The notes below the pieces were generated by a model that worked only from the letters and a program-made list of their open reading frames with translations, ran no database searches and was not told the DNA's origin. The position numbers and the translations under genes are program-made. A stretch of DNA of 64,000 nt from Stropharia rugosoannulata (lineage: Eukaryota; Basidiomycota; Agaricomycetes; Agaricales; Strophariaceae): positions 3,348,001 to 3,412,000 of the forward strand of contig JANCIK010000006.1 of assembly GCA_028532985.1 (NCBI GenBank), given 5' to 3'. Below, piece after piece: positions 36,384 through 46,422 of the stretch. Positions within the stretch are counted from its first letter, which is position 1. Each line of letters opens with the position of its first letter.

Positions 36384-36735
36384 TTACGTGCCGCCTACAC
36401 CGTCGATTATTGGACCACAGCAGGTAGTGCCTTTGGGGCCTTAGTAAAACCATAAGTTGACTTGGCAAATACTGAAATTAAAACACTCACAGACGAGATT
36501 CTGGTTTTCATGAATTGATACAATATTTGTGTGAGCCACTCTACTAAATAGCGAGTAACACCAGGTATATACGTACATTTGGGCCACCACCTAATCGTAG
36601 GGGTAATAAGTAAGTTGTCAGCTTACTAAATAATACAGAGAGAAAATTCTGCGTACAATTAGCTGCTTGGATGAGAGGGAGCTGGCAGAACAGAGCAATG
36701 CTCGCAAAGAGTGCGGTAGTCGTGAAGAACTTCAT
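36384..36735 (-). CDS. Tiny four-exon secreted Cys-rich peptide gene
   Basis: Exons 36657-36735, 36577-36590, 36491-36500 and 36384-36430 total 150 bases, coding 49 residues plus stop. The signal peptide is MKFFTTTALFASIALFCQLP followed by LIQA. The predicted mature part is only about 24 residues: ANCGGPNNLVCTT then CCGPIIDGVGGT, with four cysteines in a C..C..CC pattern. All three introns have GT..AG ends and every junction keeps the frame (phases 1, 0 and 1). Exons of 14 and 10 bases are rare, so automatic prediction would miss the gene. No known family was recognised. It could be a secreted effector-like or signalling peptide. The 300 bases downstream (36079-36383) hold nothing recognisable. 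Alternative: a chance frame, although four matching junctions make that less likely. Confidence 0.55.
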
Positions 36736-38209
36736 GTTTGACTGGTTCCAGCTTCAGTAAGCGGTCGCCTTTTATTCTATTCCAACGGCAGGGCCCTCTG
36801 GATGGGGAAGATCCATGTAGCATTGTCGTTTATTCTAGACACTCAATATTCTGTTCCATGTTCCTGCAGTGATGGTCCGCTGTCGAACGGTACCACTGTC
36901 ATCATTTCCGATATACGTTGTGCTAGCGATCTCTTCGGACAGACTTATCTGCATAAAACATTGTATGTAAAAATTCTGCAAACACATGGTACTGAGCTGC
37001 TCTAAATAATGTGTTGTGCAGAATATATGCAGTGACTTTCAGTAAAATACATTGAAGGGGCTACATGAAACAGCACTGAACTGCAGGCGGCATGCAATTA
37101 AGAAGGAAATTCAAGTTATGTTTGTGACGTATTTCAAAAGGTATGTATACTAGGTTAATATTGTGCACAACAGCTTACTCCGTTCCACTCATCCACCTGC
37201 ATCAGCGCTCGTCGGACGTGCTAATAATAGGTTTGTGTCGGGAACCTTTCCCGTGGGTCCGGCACCAACATGCACCTATCAGTCAATTTTTTGAAATCAT
37301 AAGGCCTCATAAGGCTCATAGATCAGCATCATCCTTCAGGATGCCTACCTAGTCCAAGCCCAGTCCGTGCCGAACAATTTATGGAATACTGATTGATCCC
37401 AGATGGCCGATTGTTGGTTTCAACTGGTCCTCTGGTATCTGAAGCACTCCACCTCTGCGAGACTTGAGGCCTAAGACTGAATCGGTACTGTATAATCACT
37501 CTGCATACTGTGTTCTCTTGACCCTTGACGCTGGTACCGTTCCGAAACGCATGTTAGTTTCAGTCGAAAAGCCGGAACCTCGGAGGTCCTCAGGGTGTCT
37601 ACGGTGTTAAGCTCATGGACTGTCCTGGACTTAACCCGCCACATTAAAGGACACACGCGGCCAGGCAGTCCAAGAGCACCATCACATCATTATACTTGTT
37701 CCAATTGATTACTACAAAGGTCAGCATAATCATTTCTTTTTTGTCCGGTTCCCCATGGTCATCCGCGAAGATCCAAATGGACGATATGTTCTTTGATTGA
37801 GGAGTAATTTTTCATAAGAATTTCCCGTGGTCGTCTCAGCATCCTTGCGAATTCCTGTTGGCACCAGAAAGCCAGGTACAAGCTAAACGGTGTGAGGACT
37901 ATTGGCGCGAGGACTGGAAGTAGTTACGATCGACATACACCGTGTATCCTAGTACATGCCTCGAACATAGTAGATCAGCCCAGGTACTGCCGAATATTCG
38001 AGGGGGAACTTATGGATCGACTAAAAAGCAAGGCAGAATGTGGAACTTAGGGACATCGGAAAGTATTTCCAGCCGAAGAATATCATCTTGAGGCGCACCG
38101 GTGACCAGTGAGCGTATTTATGTCGCGAAGCCTTATGTACAAAACCTTTTATACACATATGAACATGAAACCATTCATAGGTCAACCCAGTACTTAAGCT
38201 AGCCCCGGT
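36736..38209. other. Intergenic stretch between the secreted peptide and ARG7
   Basis: About 1.5 kb without recognisable exons on either strand. It contains one copy of a short dispersed repeat at 37227-37287. Short open frames here have no family features. Confidence 0.4.
37227..37287 (+). repeat. Short dispersed repeat, copy 1
   Basis: Reads AATAGGTTTGTGTCGGGAAC then CTTTCCCGTGGG and on to CACCTATCAGTCAAT. It matches 44245-44300 on the same strand, with one substitution and a five-base gap. It contains the small inverted repeat GGGAA/TTCCC. It may be a transposon end or solo fragment. Confidence 0.65.
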
Positions 38210-39786
38210 CTAGCTGCGATAGTCGCCGTTGATCCTCACATATTCCTGTTGTAAGATGTACATTAATATTTGTAAGATAAGGATAGAACAAAGGCTACTG
38301 ACATAGCTGAAGTCGCATGTCCAGTACTGCGCCTCCCCATCACCGCCCATGCCGAGGTCCACGAGGACTTCAAAATCTTCAAGGGTCAAAATCTCTTTTG
38401 CGCGAACTTCGTCTACAATCTCTGGCTCTCCGTTAACAAGGACGGGGAGAGCAGATGAACCGTCAGAAGGGACGAATGTGACATTGACTTTCGTAGGATC
38501 GATGGCAGGGACAATTCCAGTAGCCTCGGAAGGTTGCAGAGGGACGGAACCCGTAGCGGCAAGGATGCGACCCCAGCTGTGGTGATATATTAGACAACAT
38601 AAAGTAACAAAAATCGGGCTCTTCCTCACTTTGCATCCTCACCGTACAAGGCTGTTTTTACGAGAGCCGATGTTGAAATGCGGGAGGCAATGTTATGTGC
38701 ATCAGTGTATGAGGGAGCGCCCTGTAGTCATGTCATGTTTGTTCCCCGTTTCTGATTTTCAAAAAGGTGGCTTACTTTGACAGTAACAGTAACGAACTTT
38801 GTAGCGCCCTCCCCGTCCCGCACAACCAGCTTTGCCAAATCAGCAGCAAAGATGGTGAGCTCGCGCTTGAAGACTTCGTACGCATCAGGATTCGTTTCTT
38901 CATCTATAACCGGGGAACCATTAGACGCAGCACCGTTGGCAAGAACGTAAATTGAATCGTTGGTGGACATGTCTCCATCGACGCTAATCGAGTTGAAACT
39001 GCGGTCGACGGCATAGGTGAGGGCACTCTGCAGACTGCGCGGGGAAACGGCGGCATCAGTCATTATGCATCCTAGAAGGGTGGCATGCAATTGCTTCGTG
39101 CTCGCGAATTTTGTTGAAGCGGGTCCCATGTTGGGGTGAATCATCCCAGCACCCTTGTCCATGCCGGCCATGCGATAGTCGTTTGTGCCGATCTTGAACA
39201 CGCGTGACCGCAGCTTGGGGAATGTGTCTGTGGTCATAAACGCCTGAGCCGCGCTCTCCCAAGCAGCGAAGTCCGAACCGAGTACTTTAGGAGCAGATCG
39301 AATACCATTGACGATTTTCGAAATAGGCAAATTTTGACCAATGACCCCTGTGGACATCACGAGGGTTTCGTTCTCGAATTGGGATGGTGGAGCAGAGGGA
39401 AGAAGGCTGTCCGTTTCCTTCACCATTGCCCATGCGTCGTCCATGCCTTGCTTGCCAGTGACCGCGTTTGCGCAGCCGCTGTTGACGACTACTGCACGAG
39501 CGTAGCCGCCGTTTCGCCTAAGGATTTCATCTGAGACAATTACAGGTGCTGCCTTGAAAGCATTTCTGGTAAAGCAGCCAGCGGCGGAGGTAGGATGCTC
39601 AGAGGTGGATAAAATGACAGCAAGATCAGGAACTCCTGCTTTTTTCTTCACGCCTGCATGGAGGCCTCCAAGAACGAAGCCAGCTGGAAAGGAGGAAGCC
39701 GGTAAAGGTCCGTGGTGGTGAGTCTTCGGAGGTGACGCTTTCAGGGTGATTGTCGAGAGGAGTCGTTTGGGGAGAAAAGACGACAT
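38210..39786 (-). CDS. ARG7: Mitochondrial glutamate N-acetyltransferase / ornithine acetyltransferase (ArgJ)
   Basis: Starts [20 protein letters not shown] at 39786, a basic, Ser/Thr-rich mitochondrial presequence. Family motifs follow in order: [61 protein letters not shown], then [16 protein letters not shown]. The Thr after HA is the nucleophile exposed by self-cleavage into alpha and beta chains. Then [20 protein letters not shown] and, after two short introns, [13 protein letters not shown] and the end [12 protein letters not shown] with the conserved YVRIN..YRS. The enzyme recycles acetyl groups between acetylornithine and glutamate in the mitochondrial arginine pathway. Three exons; all key residues present; length normal. 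Confidence 0.92.
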
Positions 39787-40073
39787 GGTGCTAATGCACG
39801 AAGTTTTCTGGCTGCAGTATTTATCCTTTAGTTTGGATGATAGGGTTCAGGAGGCGAATATGCGATTGGAACCCACGGTGCGTGTTACACATAGCTGTAC
39901 TTAATAAACTGGAGTGGGTCAAATATTAATGACTCACGTTCCAACAAGGAAAAGAGATCCCAGCATGTTCGTGTAAGATGGCAGTTGGAATTTGTCCAGA
40001 GCGTCGTGCCGGCTTTGTCGGCCGAATTCACGGTAGATGCCGTCCATCTCGAATGAGAGAGGGCATTTGTATA

Positions 40074-40133
40074 TTGGAAACTGCGGCGATTTGTGCGGCA
40101 TCAAACTGCGGCGATCATCACGGGTTGCGGCGG
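40074..40133 (+). repeat. Left arm of an inverted repeat flanking the KDZ-type fragment
   Basis: TTGGAAACTGCGGCGA at 40074-40089 is a perfect inverted match to 41002-41017. CGGCGATCA and TTGCGGCGG further inside match 40988-40996 and 40977-40985 with gaps. The arm carries about 19 extra bases compared with the right one. Confidence 0.6.
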
Positions 40134-40244
40134 CATTGGCCGAGTGCAAGTCGTTCGGAGAGGACTTTCTTACCTCTCGTCTCCTCCTGATTGTAATATT
40201 CACTGTGATACCCTCCTCCCCTTGTATTATTCTTATAATCTATT

Positions 40245-40861
40245 TTAACACCTTTTAAACATGTATCCCAAAGCACCTTCTGTAGTAAACGGCACCATTA
40301 CATGCACTGGGTGCGCAAACACGGGATCGCATACATAAGCAGGCTGAACACCTTCGTTCTCGGTGTACACAACTACCCTTTTCTGATACTTCTTTTTCAG
40401 TGGACTGCGGTTGGTACAAGCCATATCTGTGCAAAAATCATCAGGTGGATAAATCGTCATTGCTGCTATATAGCCCAATTAAACACATGACAAGACTAGT
40501 ACTATAACAATATTGTAATGAACTCACTGATACCAAGCTGCCAACCATGATATTTGAACAAAAAATAGTCATCTGGAATCAATGGGGTAACGGGCATCTC
40601 CCACACATAATCTTTCACAATGTTCCAGCACTCATCCATGACTGATATAGGTATATTCAGTGCATTCCCTATGAAGAACGCGATAGAATTTGGAATGGAT
40701 GGTGGTGGCTTCCTCGGATCGCTGTCACCAATGGCCTGAGGCTGGAGAACGGCACGTTTTAGATGACCAACAATACGAGATAATGTTACAAGGCCGTCTA
40801 AGGTCATTCCACAAAGAATTGGATGGGATTGGAGCATGGATAAAAGATAAACGAGATCCAT
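40245..40861 (-). pseudogene. CxC5-type protein of KDZ transposons, truncated
   Basis: Begins MDLVYLLSMLQSHPILCGMT at 40861, then PPPSIPNSIAFFIGNALNIP and VMDECWNIVKDYVWEMPV. After an intron (about 40480-40530) it reads TIYPPDDFCTDMACTNRS and KRVVVYTENEGVQPAYV. The order of a short helical N-terminus, YPP...C...C and VVYT...G..PAY is that of the CxC5 cysteine cluster associated with KDZ (Kyakuja-Dileera-Zisupton) transposases in basidiomycetes. Full KDZ proteins then continue with more Cys/His clusters and a transposase of over 1000 residues. Here the frame stops about 30 codons later at 40245, so only a fragment remains. It sits between a pair of inverted repeats. Confidence 0.6.
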
Positions 40862-40976
40862 ATTAAGCGGTCTACCACAGAAGATGTATATGTTGTACAC
40901 TCGGAGATCGTGAGGGCAATGCAAGGTCGTTGACGTTGGGTCGGCGCGGCGGCTGAGATCGAGCGGCCCGCTTGAC

Positions 40977-41017
40977 CCGCCGCAGCGTGATCGCCGGTTG
41001 CTCGCCGCAGTTTCCAA
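40977..41017 (-). repeat. Right arm of the inverted repeat flanking the KDZ-type fragment
   Basis: TCGCCGCAGTTTCCAA at 41002-41017 is the exact reverse complement of 40074-40089, with further matching blocks inward. The arms are about 840 bases apart and enclose the CxC5 fragment. Confidence 0.6.
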
Positions 41018-41425
41018 TTCCCAAACTTACTGGAATGAGACAAATTCGTACTTCGAACAAGTTGCTATTACATAAATTAAACTCATAAAGTCATCGAAAA
41101 AAATGGAAATCGAGGGGGTCATCTAGTTCAGCAGGCTGCTGTGTCAACGACGAAAATATGTGGTTCTGTATCACATGCGAGACAAGTACAAGTTTCGGTT
41201 GACGTAAACCTTCAATGGAGAAGTCGTTGAAGAAGAGGTGAGCAAGGCCATGTTCAGCAAGCTTAGAGCAGACAGACACGGGGGAAAGTAAACAGCGAAG
41301 AGAGTCTAGAAGTATATATACATAAGGAAGTAGTGGGGAGAGGTCACTAGAAGCAAGCCAGAAGTATACATGTAGGCTACAATAACGATTTACACGAAAA
41401 TATAAAGTTTGGAAGGACAAGTTGG

Positions 41426-43951
41426 TCAATCTGCAGGTTCTACCCCACCCAATATGTTGTGTAGACCTCTCATTTCCTCGAAAAAGTCGACACCCTTAAG
41501 TACTTTGTCGTCAAAGACAGGCTTGTATTTCTCGAAGTTGTTGATTTGAGCTGTCTCGAGGAATTCAAATGGCGGTGATTTCACAACTTCTGAAAATGAG
41601 GTCCAAAACTCGGCAGAAAAGTCCAAATGATCCTGTTCTGTTGGATTCGGAGTCTGTGCTAAATTATCGAAGCTTTTGTTAATTAAACGTCGCGTAATCA
41701 TGCAAAGGTCCTTAAACGCTGTTGTCACGCCAGAAAAATCGGGGGTGACCAATCGTGAGATTTCTTCCTGGAAAGCTCGACTGAGAAAACCAAGTTTTAC
41801 GTTGCGGACGGTATTAAAGCCCGGGTCAAGCCACTGATTGGTGAAGTCGGCACCGATCATTTCATAGCCCGGCACATTGGATGGAGAGACGCGTTTACCA
41901 CCTTCATAGCAAAGACAGGCAAAGAGGAGGGACCATAGGAATGCTTCAAGCTCATGGTGGTAGTATCGAGTCAGTTTTCCTTCCCAGTATGCTTGGTGTA
42001 AGAGGACAATGGCCATAAATGGAACAGTACCGGTTCGCTGATTGCCATAAATACGTTCCAGCCACTGAGCGGTGGACAGGTCAAAGTCGGTCAGTACGCC
42101 GCACTGATCAGTGGGGCTGTACATCATGTTCCAGAGGCTAGGGTCGCCGTGCTCGATCCCATATCTCCAAAGAAATGCATGACCTTAGGAATGTGTTAGC
42201 GACAACGGGCAGCGGTTCAACAACAACGTACATGTTACAGCGTCAAACCATGCTTTGAAAAACTCACGTCCCTTTAACTGTGTAATTGGGGTCAGCTTCT
42301 GAAGAACGAGAATCCGGAGTGCGCGAAATCCTCTGGCGTCCAGTCCGAGTACGCTTCGGACGCGCAATGTAGAACATCCCTTTAGATCACCGCAAAAATA
42401 GACTGTCGGTACATATTTTTTCATCGTCTCGTCCTTCTCCGTGCACAATGCGTCGATAAGAGCCAGCATGTCGCCCTCATTGGGTCGTTGGACCTCTGGG
42501 TTGGAGATTTTACAAGCAAGCTGCATGTCATCATTGACGCACTGAAGTACAGATGTTGCTCGGCCGCTTATTGTGTGAGGATGCGGTGACAAGTACACGC
42601 GTTCGAGGGTGATGCTATCACCCAACGATTTGTCACATCCATACCCCTTCTCCTCGAAGAGATGCGGTTTGAGGGAGAGGGAATGGGGCGCGACTGGTTC
42701 GCTTGATGCTGCAAGACCACGACAGGCATCAGGATTGAGACTGGGAATCACGCCCCAATCCTCGAGCGAGAAACGTTGAAAGGCAAAGAGGAGCACAAGA
42801 ATACGGGGGAAATCCGCAATAAAACTGACACAATTCGACTTGATTATGCCCTGGCGGTCATAGTACCAGATTGTTAAATATTCACCTGGCAAATTAATCA
42901 GAAAAATAAAAAGAGACCAACATAACTAAAACACACCAGTAATGAGAGTATTGATGACATGATGCACACCTACGCCGTATGAAAGCATATCCATTGCATG
43001 ATCTGAGAGTTGGGCGTCTGCCTGTTCAGACACTTCAACAATCTCATCATTCGGTCTTAGAACAGAGGACAACAAATTCATGTTCGCAGAAAGAGTGATA
43101 TCGAAAGTAGTTTTGTTCGTAGAAAAGGCAGAAGTGGTTGTGTCTTGGGATTCCTTGTCGTCCGCATCACCATCAATCCTGCGCTCAGTATCAAACAGCG
43201 CACCGGGTTTCAACGCATCCTTAGCAGCAGAGCTAATTTTTTTATTTGGGAGAACCTTCATCTCTGTGCACGAAAGGACTTGCCACCACTCAAACGACGA
43301 TTCATGTATATCGTCATGAACAGCCTGGGCGGCGGCACGGAAGGACCTGATAAGAGCTGGCTTTTGCGCAGTGTAGATGGGATCGCCATTTTCATCCTGA
43401 TATCCAGTTAAAATGTACTCAGGTTCGGAGTAGGTCTCACGGAGCTCAAACGTAGCTTTGTTACGAAAATTGTGTGGCTTGCTGGAGCGCAATTTAGAAC
43501 ACATTTCGGTTCGCGGGGCGTCGGTTTGCGAGTCAAGTTTGGCTAGCAATTCGTAAGCCTTATTGCATACGTTGAGGTACGGCTCGTAGCTTTCAACTTC
43601 TACCTCCTGCAAGCTCTCTTCGCTGCACAGTTTGTCGGTCAAACAAACTTATCCCAGGGGACCAAATAGGACTCACAATGCTTTAAGCAATTCTTTCATT
43701 CTTTCGTCGTTTGCCACGTCCAGCACACGAGTCAGGCATTGCTCAAGAAGAGTTTGAAGCAAAGCATCGCGCTTCTTAATCAGTTCGGTCTCCTTGGGAT
43801 CAACTGGAGATTCCTTGGCGCCGACATAGCGTTGAGTCTGCAATTTTTCAATGGCGCTCTGGATCATCTCATACTCAGTCTTCTTTTCTCCGTTTAGGCA
43901 AAGAGAGAGGAAATATTGGAGAAAGCGGTCGAAATCGCGTTGCTTGCACAT
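41426..43951 (-). CDS. FunK1 protein kinase, copy B (N-terminally altered)
   Basis: Inverted near-copy of FunK1-A. Homology starts at AAGATGTGCAAGCAACGCG, so the first ATG in frame is at 43951 (MCKQRDFDRFLQYFLSLCLN) and copy A's first exon is missing. Introns match those of A (about 43620-43672, 42893-42940, 42184-42232). The linker differs strongly: the basic KKRSR-type runs of A are replaced by a shorter segment (DITLSANMNLLSSVLRPNDE). From MLSYGVG onward the kinase half is almost identical to A, with catalytic loop EHGDPSLWNMM and TDFDLS intact, ending ILGGVEPAD at 41426. The frame is open. The 3' flank (41090-41425) is homologous to that of A. A shortened but probably expressed kinase, or a recent pseudogene if the start is lost. 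Confidence 0.8.
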
Positions 43952-44093
43952 CTTGAGGACTTCCAAAATGTTCTGAACTGATGACCGGACCTTCTATGTA
44001 TCTATGATTGTATATGTTGGATATAGAAAATGTAGTGACAGGACTTTCCGGTTTCCCACACTTTATGGCTCAATTTGAACGGCCCTAAAGTCT

Positions 44094-44248
44094 AAGGTCA
44101 CGCGCATGCTAAACGCAAATGAAACCAAAGCTTTGCGTGGATTTAGACAGATTTTCAACAGGCTACGCATACCGCAAGCAAAGAACCTCGTTCCAAGCGA
44201 GTACCGAGTAGCACAGAGAAGAAATGTATAGGATAAATATGTAGAATA
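44094..44248 (-). repeat. 155-bp block shared with the flank of FunK1-D, copy 1
   Basis: Near-identical in inverted orientation to 62646-62800. It contains GTATGCGTAGCCTGTTGAAA and CACGCAAAGCTTTGGTTTCA when read on the minus strand. It ends exactly where the short dispersed repeat begins. Confidence 0.8.
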
Positions 44249-44300
44249 GGTTTGTGTCGGGAACCTTTCCCGTGGGGCCGGCATGCACCTATCAGTCAAT
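44245..44300 (+). repeat. Short dispersed repeat, copy 2
   Basis: Matches 37227-37287 in direct orientation, one substitution and a five-base deletion (GGGCCGGCATGC here against GGTCCGGCACCAACATGC there). Confidence 0.65.
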
Positions 44301-44587
44301 AAGATAATCTGGGTGTCACTCTAACGCCAAAGGAGTGCAGAAGTAGGTGAAGAGACAAGGCAACTCTGATTCTGGGAAATACACGGAGAAACGTGTTATC
44401 GTTTGACTGGAGGGTTGAGTAGGAATCTCGGGCTTGGGAATCGGCGGCGCGTGAGCCAATGGGTCTGCACAGTGGGTGCACGGCGAGAGTGCCGAAGCAG
44501 TGCCGAATTCTCACGGTGATTTGGTAGGCAGAAAGCGAGCTCCAGTCAACGTGCCCGAGACGACCTGAGCGCCTGGGACCAGGTCAG

Positions 44588-45796
44588 TTAATCTGCAGCT
44601 TCTACCCCACCCAATACATTGCTGTGTAGAACTCTCATTTCCTTAGAAAAGTCGTCACCCTTGAGTGTTTCGTTGTCAAAGACAGGCTTGTATTTCTCGA
44701 AGTTGTCGATTCTTATTGTCTCGAGGAATTCAAATGTCGGCGATTTCAGAACTTCTGTAAATGAGGTCCAAATCTTGGCAGAAAAGTCCAAAGGATTCTG
44801 TTCTGTTGGATCCCGTTCTGATCTCCGGAGGATATTTTGGCGAATTAAACGTCGCGTAAGCATGTAAAGGTCCATAAACACCGTTGTCACGTCAGAAAAA
44901 TCGGGGGTGACCATTGGTGAGATTTCTTCCTGGAAATCTCGACTGAGAAGATCAAGTTTTGCGTTGTGGACGGTATTAAAGCCCGGGTCAAGCCACTGAT
45001 TGGTGAAGTCGGCACCGATCATTTCATAGCCCGGCACATTGGATGGAGAGACGCGTTTACCACCTTCATAGCAAAGACAGACAAAGAGCAGAGCCCATAG
45101 GAATGCTTCAAGCTCATGGTGGTAGTATCGAGTCAGTTTTCCGTCCCAGTACGCTTTCTTTAAGAGGACAATGGCCATAAATGGAACAGTATCGGTTCGC
45201 TGGTCGCCAGGAATACGTTCCAGCCACTGAACGGTGGACAGGTCAAAGTCGGTCAGCACGCCGCACTGATCAGTGGGGCTGTACATCATGTTCCAGAGGC
45301 TAGGGTCGCCGTGCTCGATCCCATATCTCCAAAGAAATGCATGACCTTAGGAATGCGTTAACGACAACGGGCAGCAGTTCAACAAGTTCAAGAACGTACA
45401 TGTTACAGCGTCAAACCATGCTTTGACAAACTCACGTCCCTTTAACTGTGTAATTGGGGTTAGCTTCTGAAGAACGAGAATCCGGAGTGCGCAATATCCC
45501 CTGGCGTCCAGTCCGAGTATGCTTTGGACGCGCAATGTAGAACATCCCTTTAGATCACCGCGAAAATAAACTGTCGGTCCATAATTTTTCATCGTCTCGT
45601 CCTCCTTCGTACATAATACGTCGATAAGAGCCAGCATGTCGCCCTCATTGGACCGTTGGACCTCTGGGTTTGAGATTTTACAAGCGAGCTGCATGTCATT
45701 ATTGACACAGTGAAGTACGGATGTCGCTCGGCCGCTTATTTTGTGAGGATGTGGTGACATCGAAATCGCGTTGCTCGCACATCTATACAACATCAT
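44588..45796 (-). pseudogene. FunK1 kinase, copy C (internal deletion)
   Basis: The N-terminal domain, linker and start of the N-lobe are missing: GCAACGCGATTTCGA joins directly to TGTCACCACATCCTCAC, removing what corresponds to bases 28433-29857 of copy A. A new frame from the ATG at 45796 reads MMLYRCASNAISMSPHPHKI and enters the kinase frame at SPHPHKISGRATSV. One intron (about 45350-45400) is kept. The catalytic loop with HGDPSLWN, TDFDLS and YYHHELEAFLWALLF is intact. It ends VLGGVEAAD at 44588, where homology to copies A and B stops. The frame is open through about 380 residues. Probably a decayed duplicate, though a kinase-half protein could still be made. Confidence 0.7.
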
Positions 45797-46422
45797 CTTC
45801 AGGTCTTCCAAGATGTTCGTTCAGAGCCACGTTTGGGCCACGTCCAAAGCATGACGCATCCACACGTGATCAGTATTTATAAGTTATAAGTATAGAAAAT
45901 TAAATAGAGTATACGCAAAATATACGCGGCTGCAACCAGCCAGAACCTTGCCAGTTTATAAACAAAACACACCTGTAGACTTAGAAACAGTCATTTTGAC
46001 AATAATTCAAAGTTTTCCATTTAGTATTCCTGAGGTTTCTTTAGACTTGTACGTGGACGAGTTGTTCCCTGTCCCAGCCACCGTGGACGGAGAAAATATT
46101 GAGAGTAGCTGAGACCACACCTCCCACACTGACGCCACCTACAAAAGACTGGCTGGACGATATATTTAGGACGAAATTTCGCGTCTGTCCCAAGTCGCTG
46201 CTTGGTAACAAGTTACAGGTATTATAGACCCCGGACAAACGCCCGACTATTGCACCCGCACCGTTCCCATCATAGTCCATGACGCGCGTCTTAGTTTCAT
46301 ACACATACATGCATAAAATATGCAGGCGACAGGAGTTTTTCCGAACAACAAGCGAGCGAGTCTGAAATTTATTTCTGAACCCACCGCGGGAAACCCATGG
46401 TTGAGTCGCTCCACCACTGACC
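45797..46422. other. Intergenic stretch with an unassigned minus-strand frame
   Basis: The first about 80 bases are the 5' flank of FunK1-C, shared with FunK1-D. A minus-strand frame at about 46041-46281 is Gly/Ser/Val-rich (for example SSSQSFVGGVSVGGVVSATL) but has no recognised family or upstream exons. The rest holds the promoter of the fucosyltransferase-like gene. Confidence 0.35.

Larger units (their letters stand above)
43952..44587. other. Spacer between FunK1-B and FunK1-C
   Basis: Holds the 155-bp block shared with 62646-62800, the second copy of the short dispersed repeat, and a GC-richer stretch (44300-44587) without recognisable exons. Confidence 0.5.

Noticed and set aside
37227..37287. 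Short repeat as a tRNA gene or tRNA-derived SINE because of the CCGGCACCA ending
   Set aside because: No A or B box, no cloverleaf, and the second copy lacks the CACCA bases.
28192..43966. FunK1 A/B pair as long terminal repeats or an element's terminal inverted repeats
   Set aside because: The copies are inverted and protein-coding with introns, and the interval holds ordinary conserved genes (CWC27, ARG7), so they are gene duplicates, not repeats of one mobile element.
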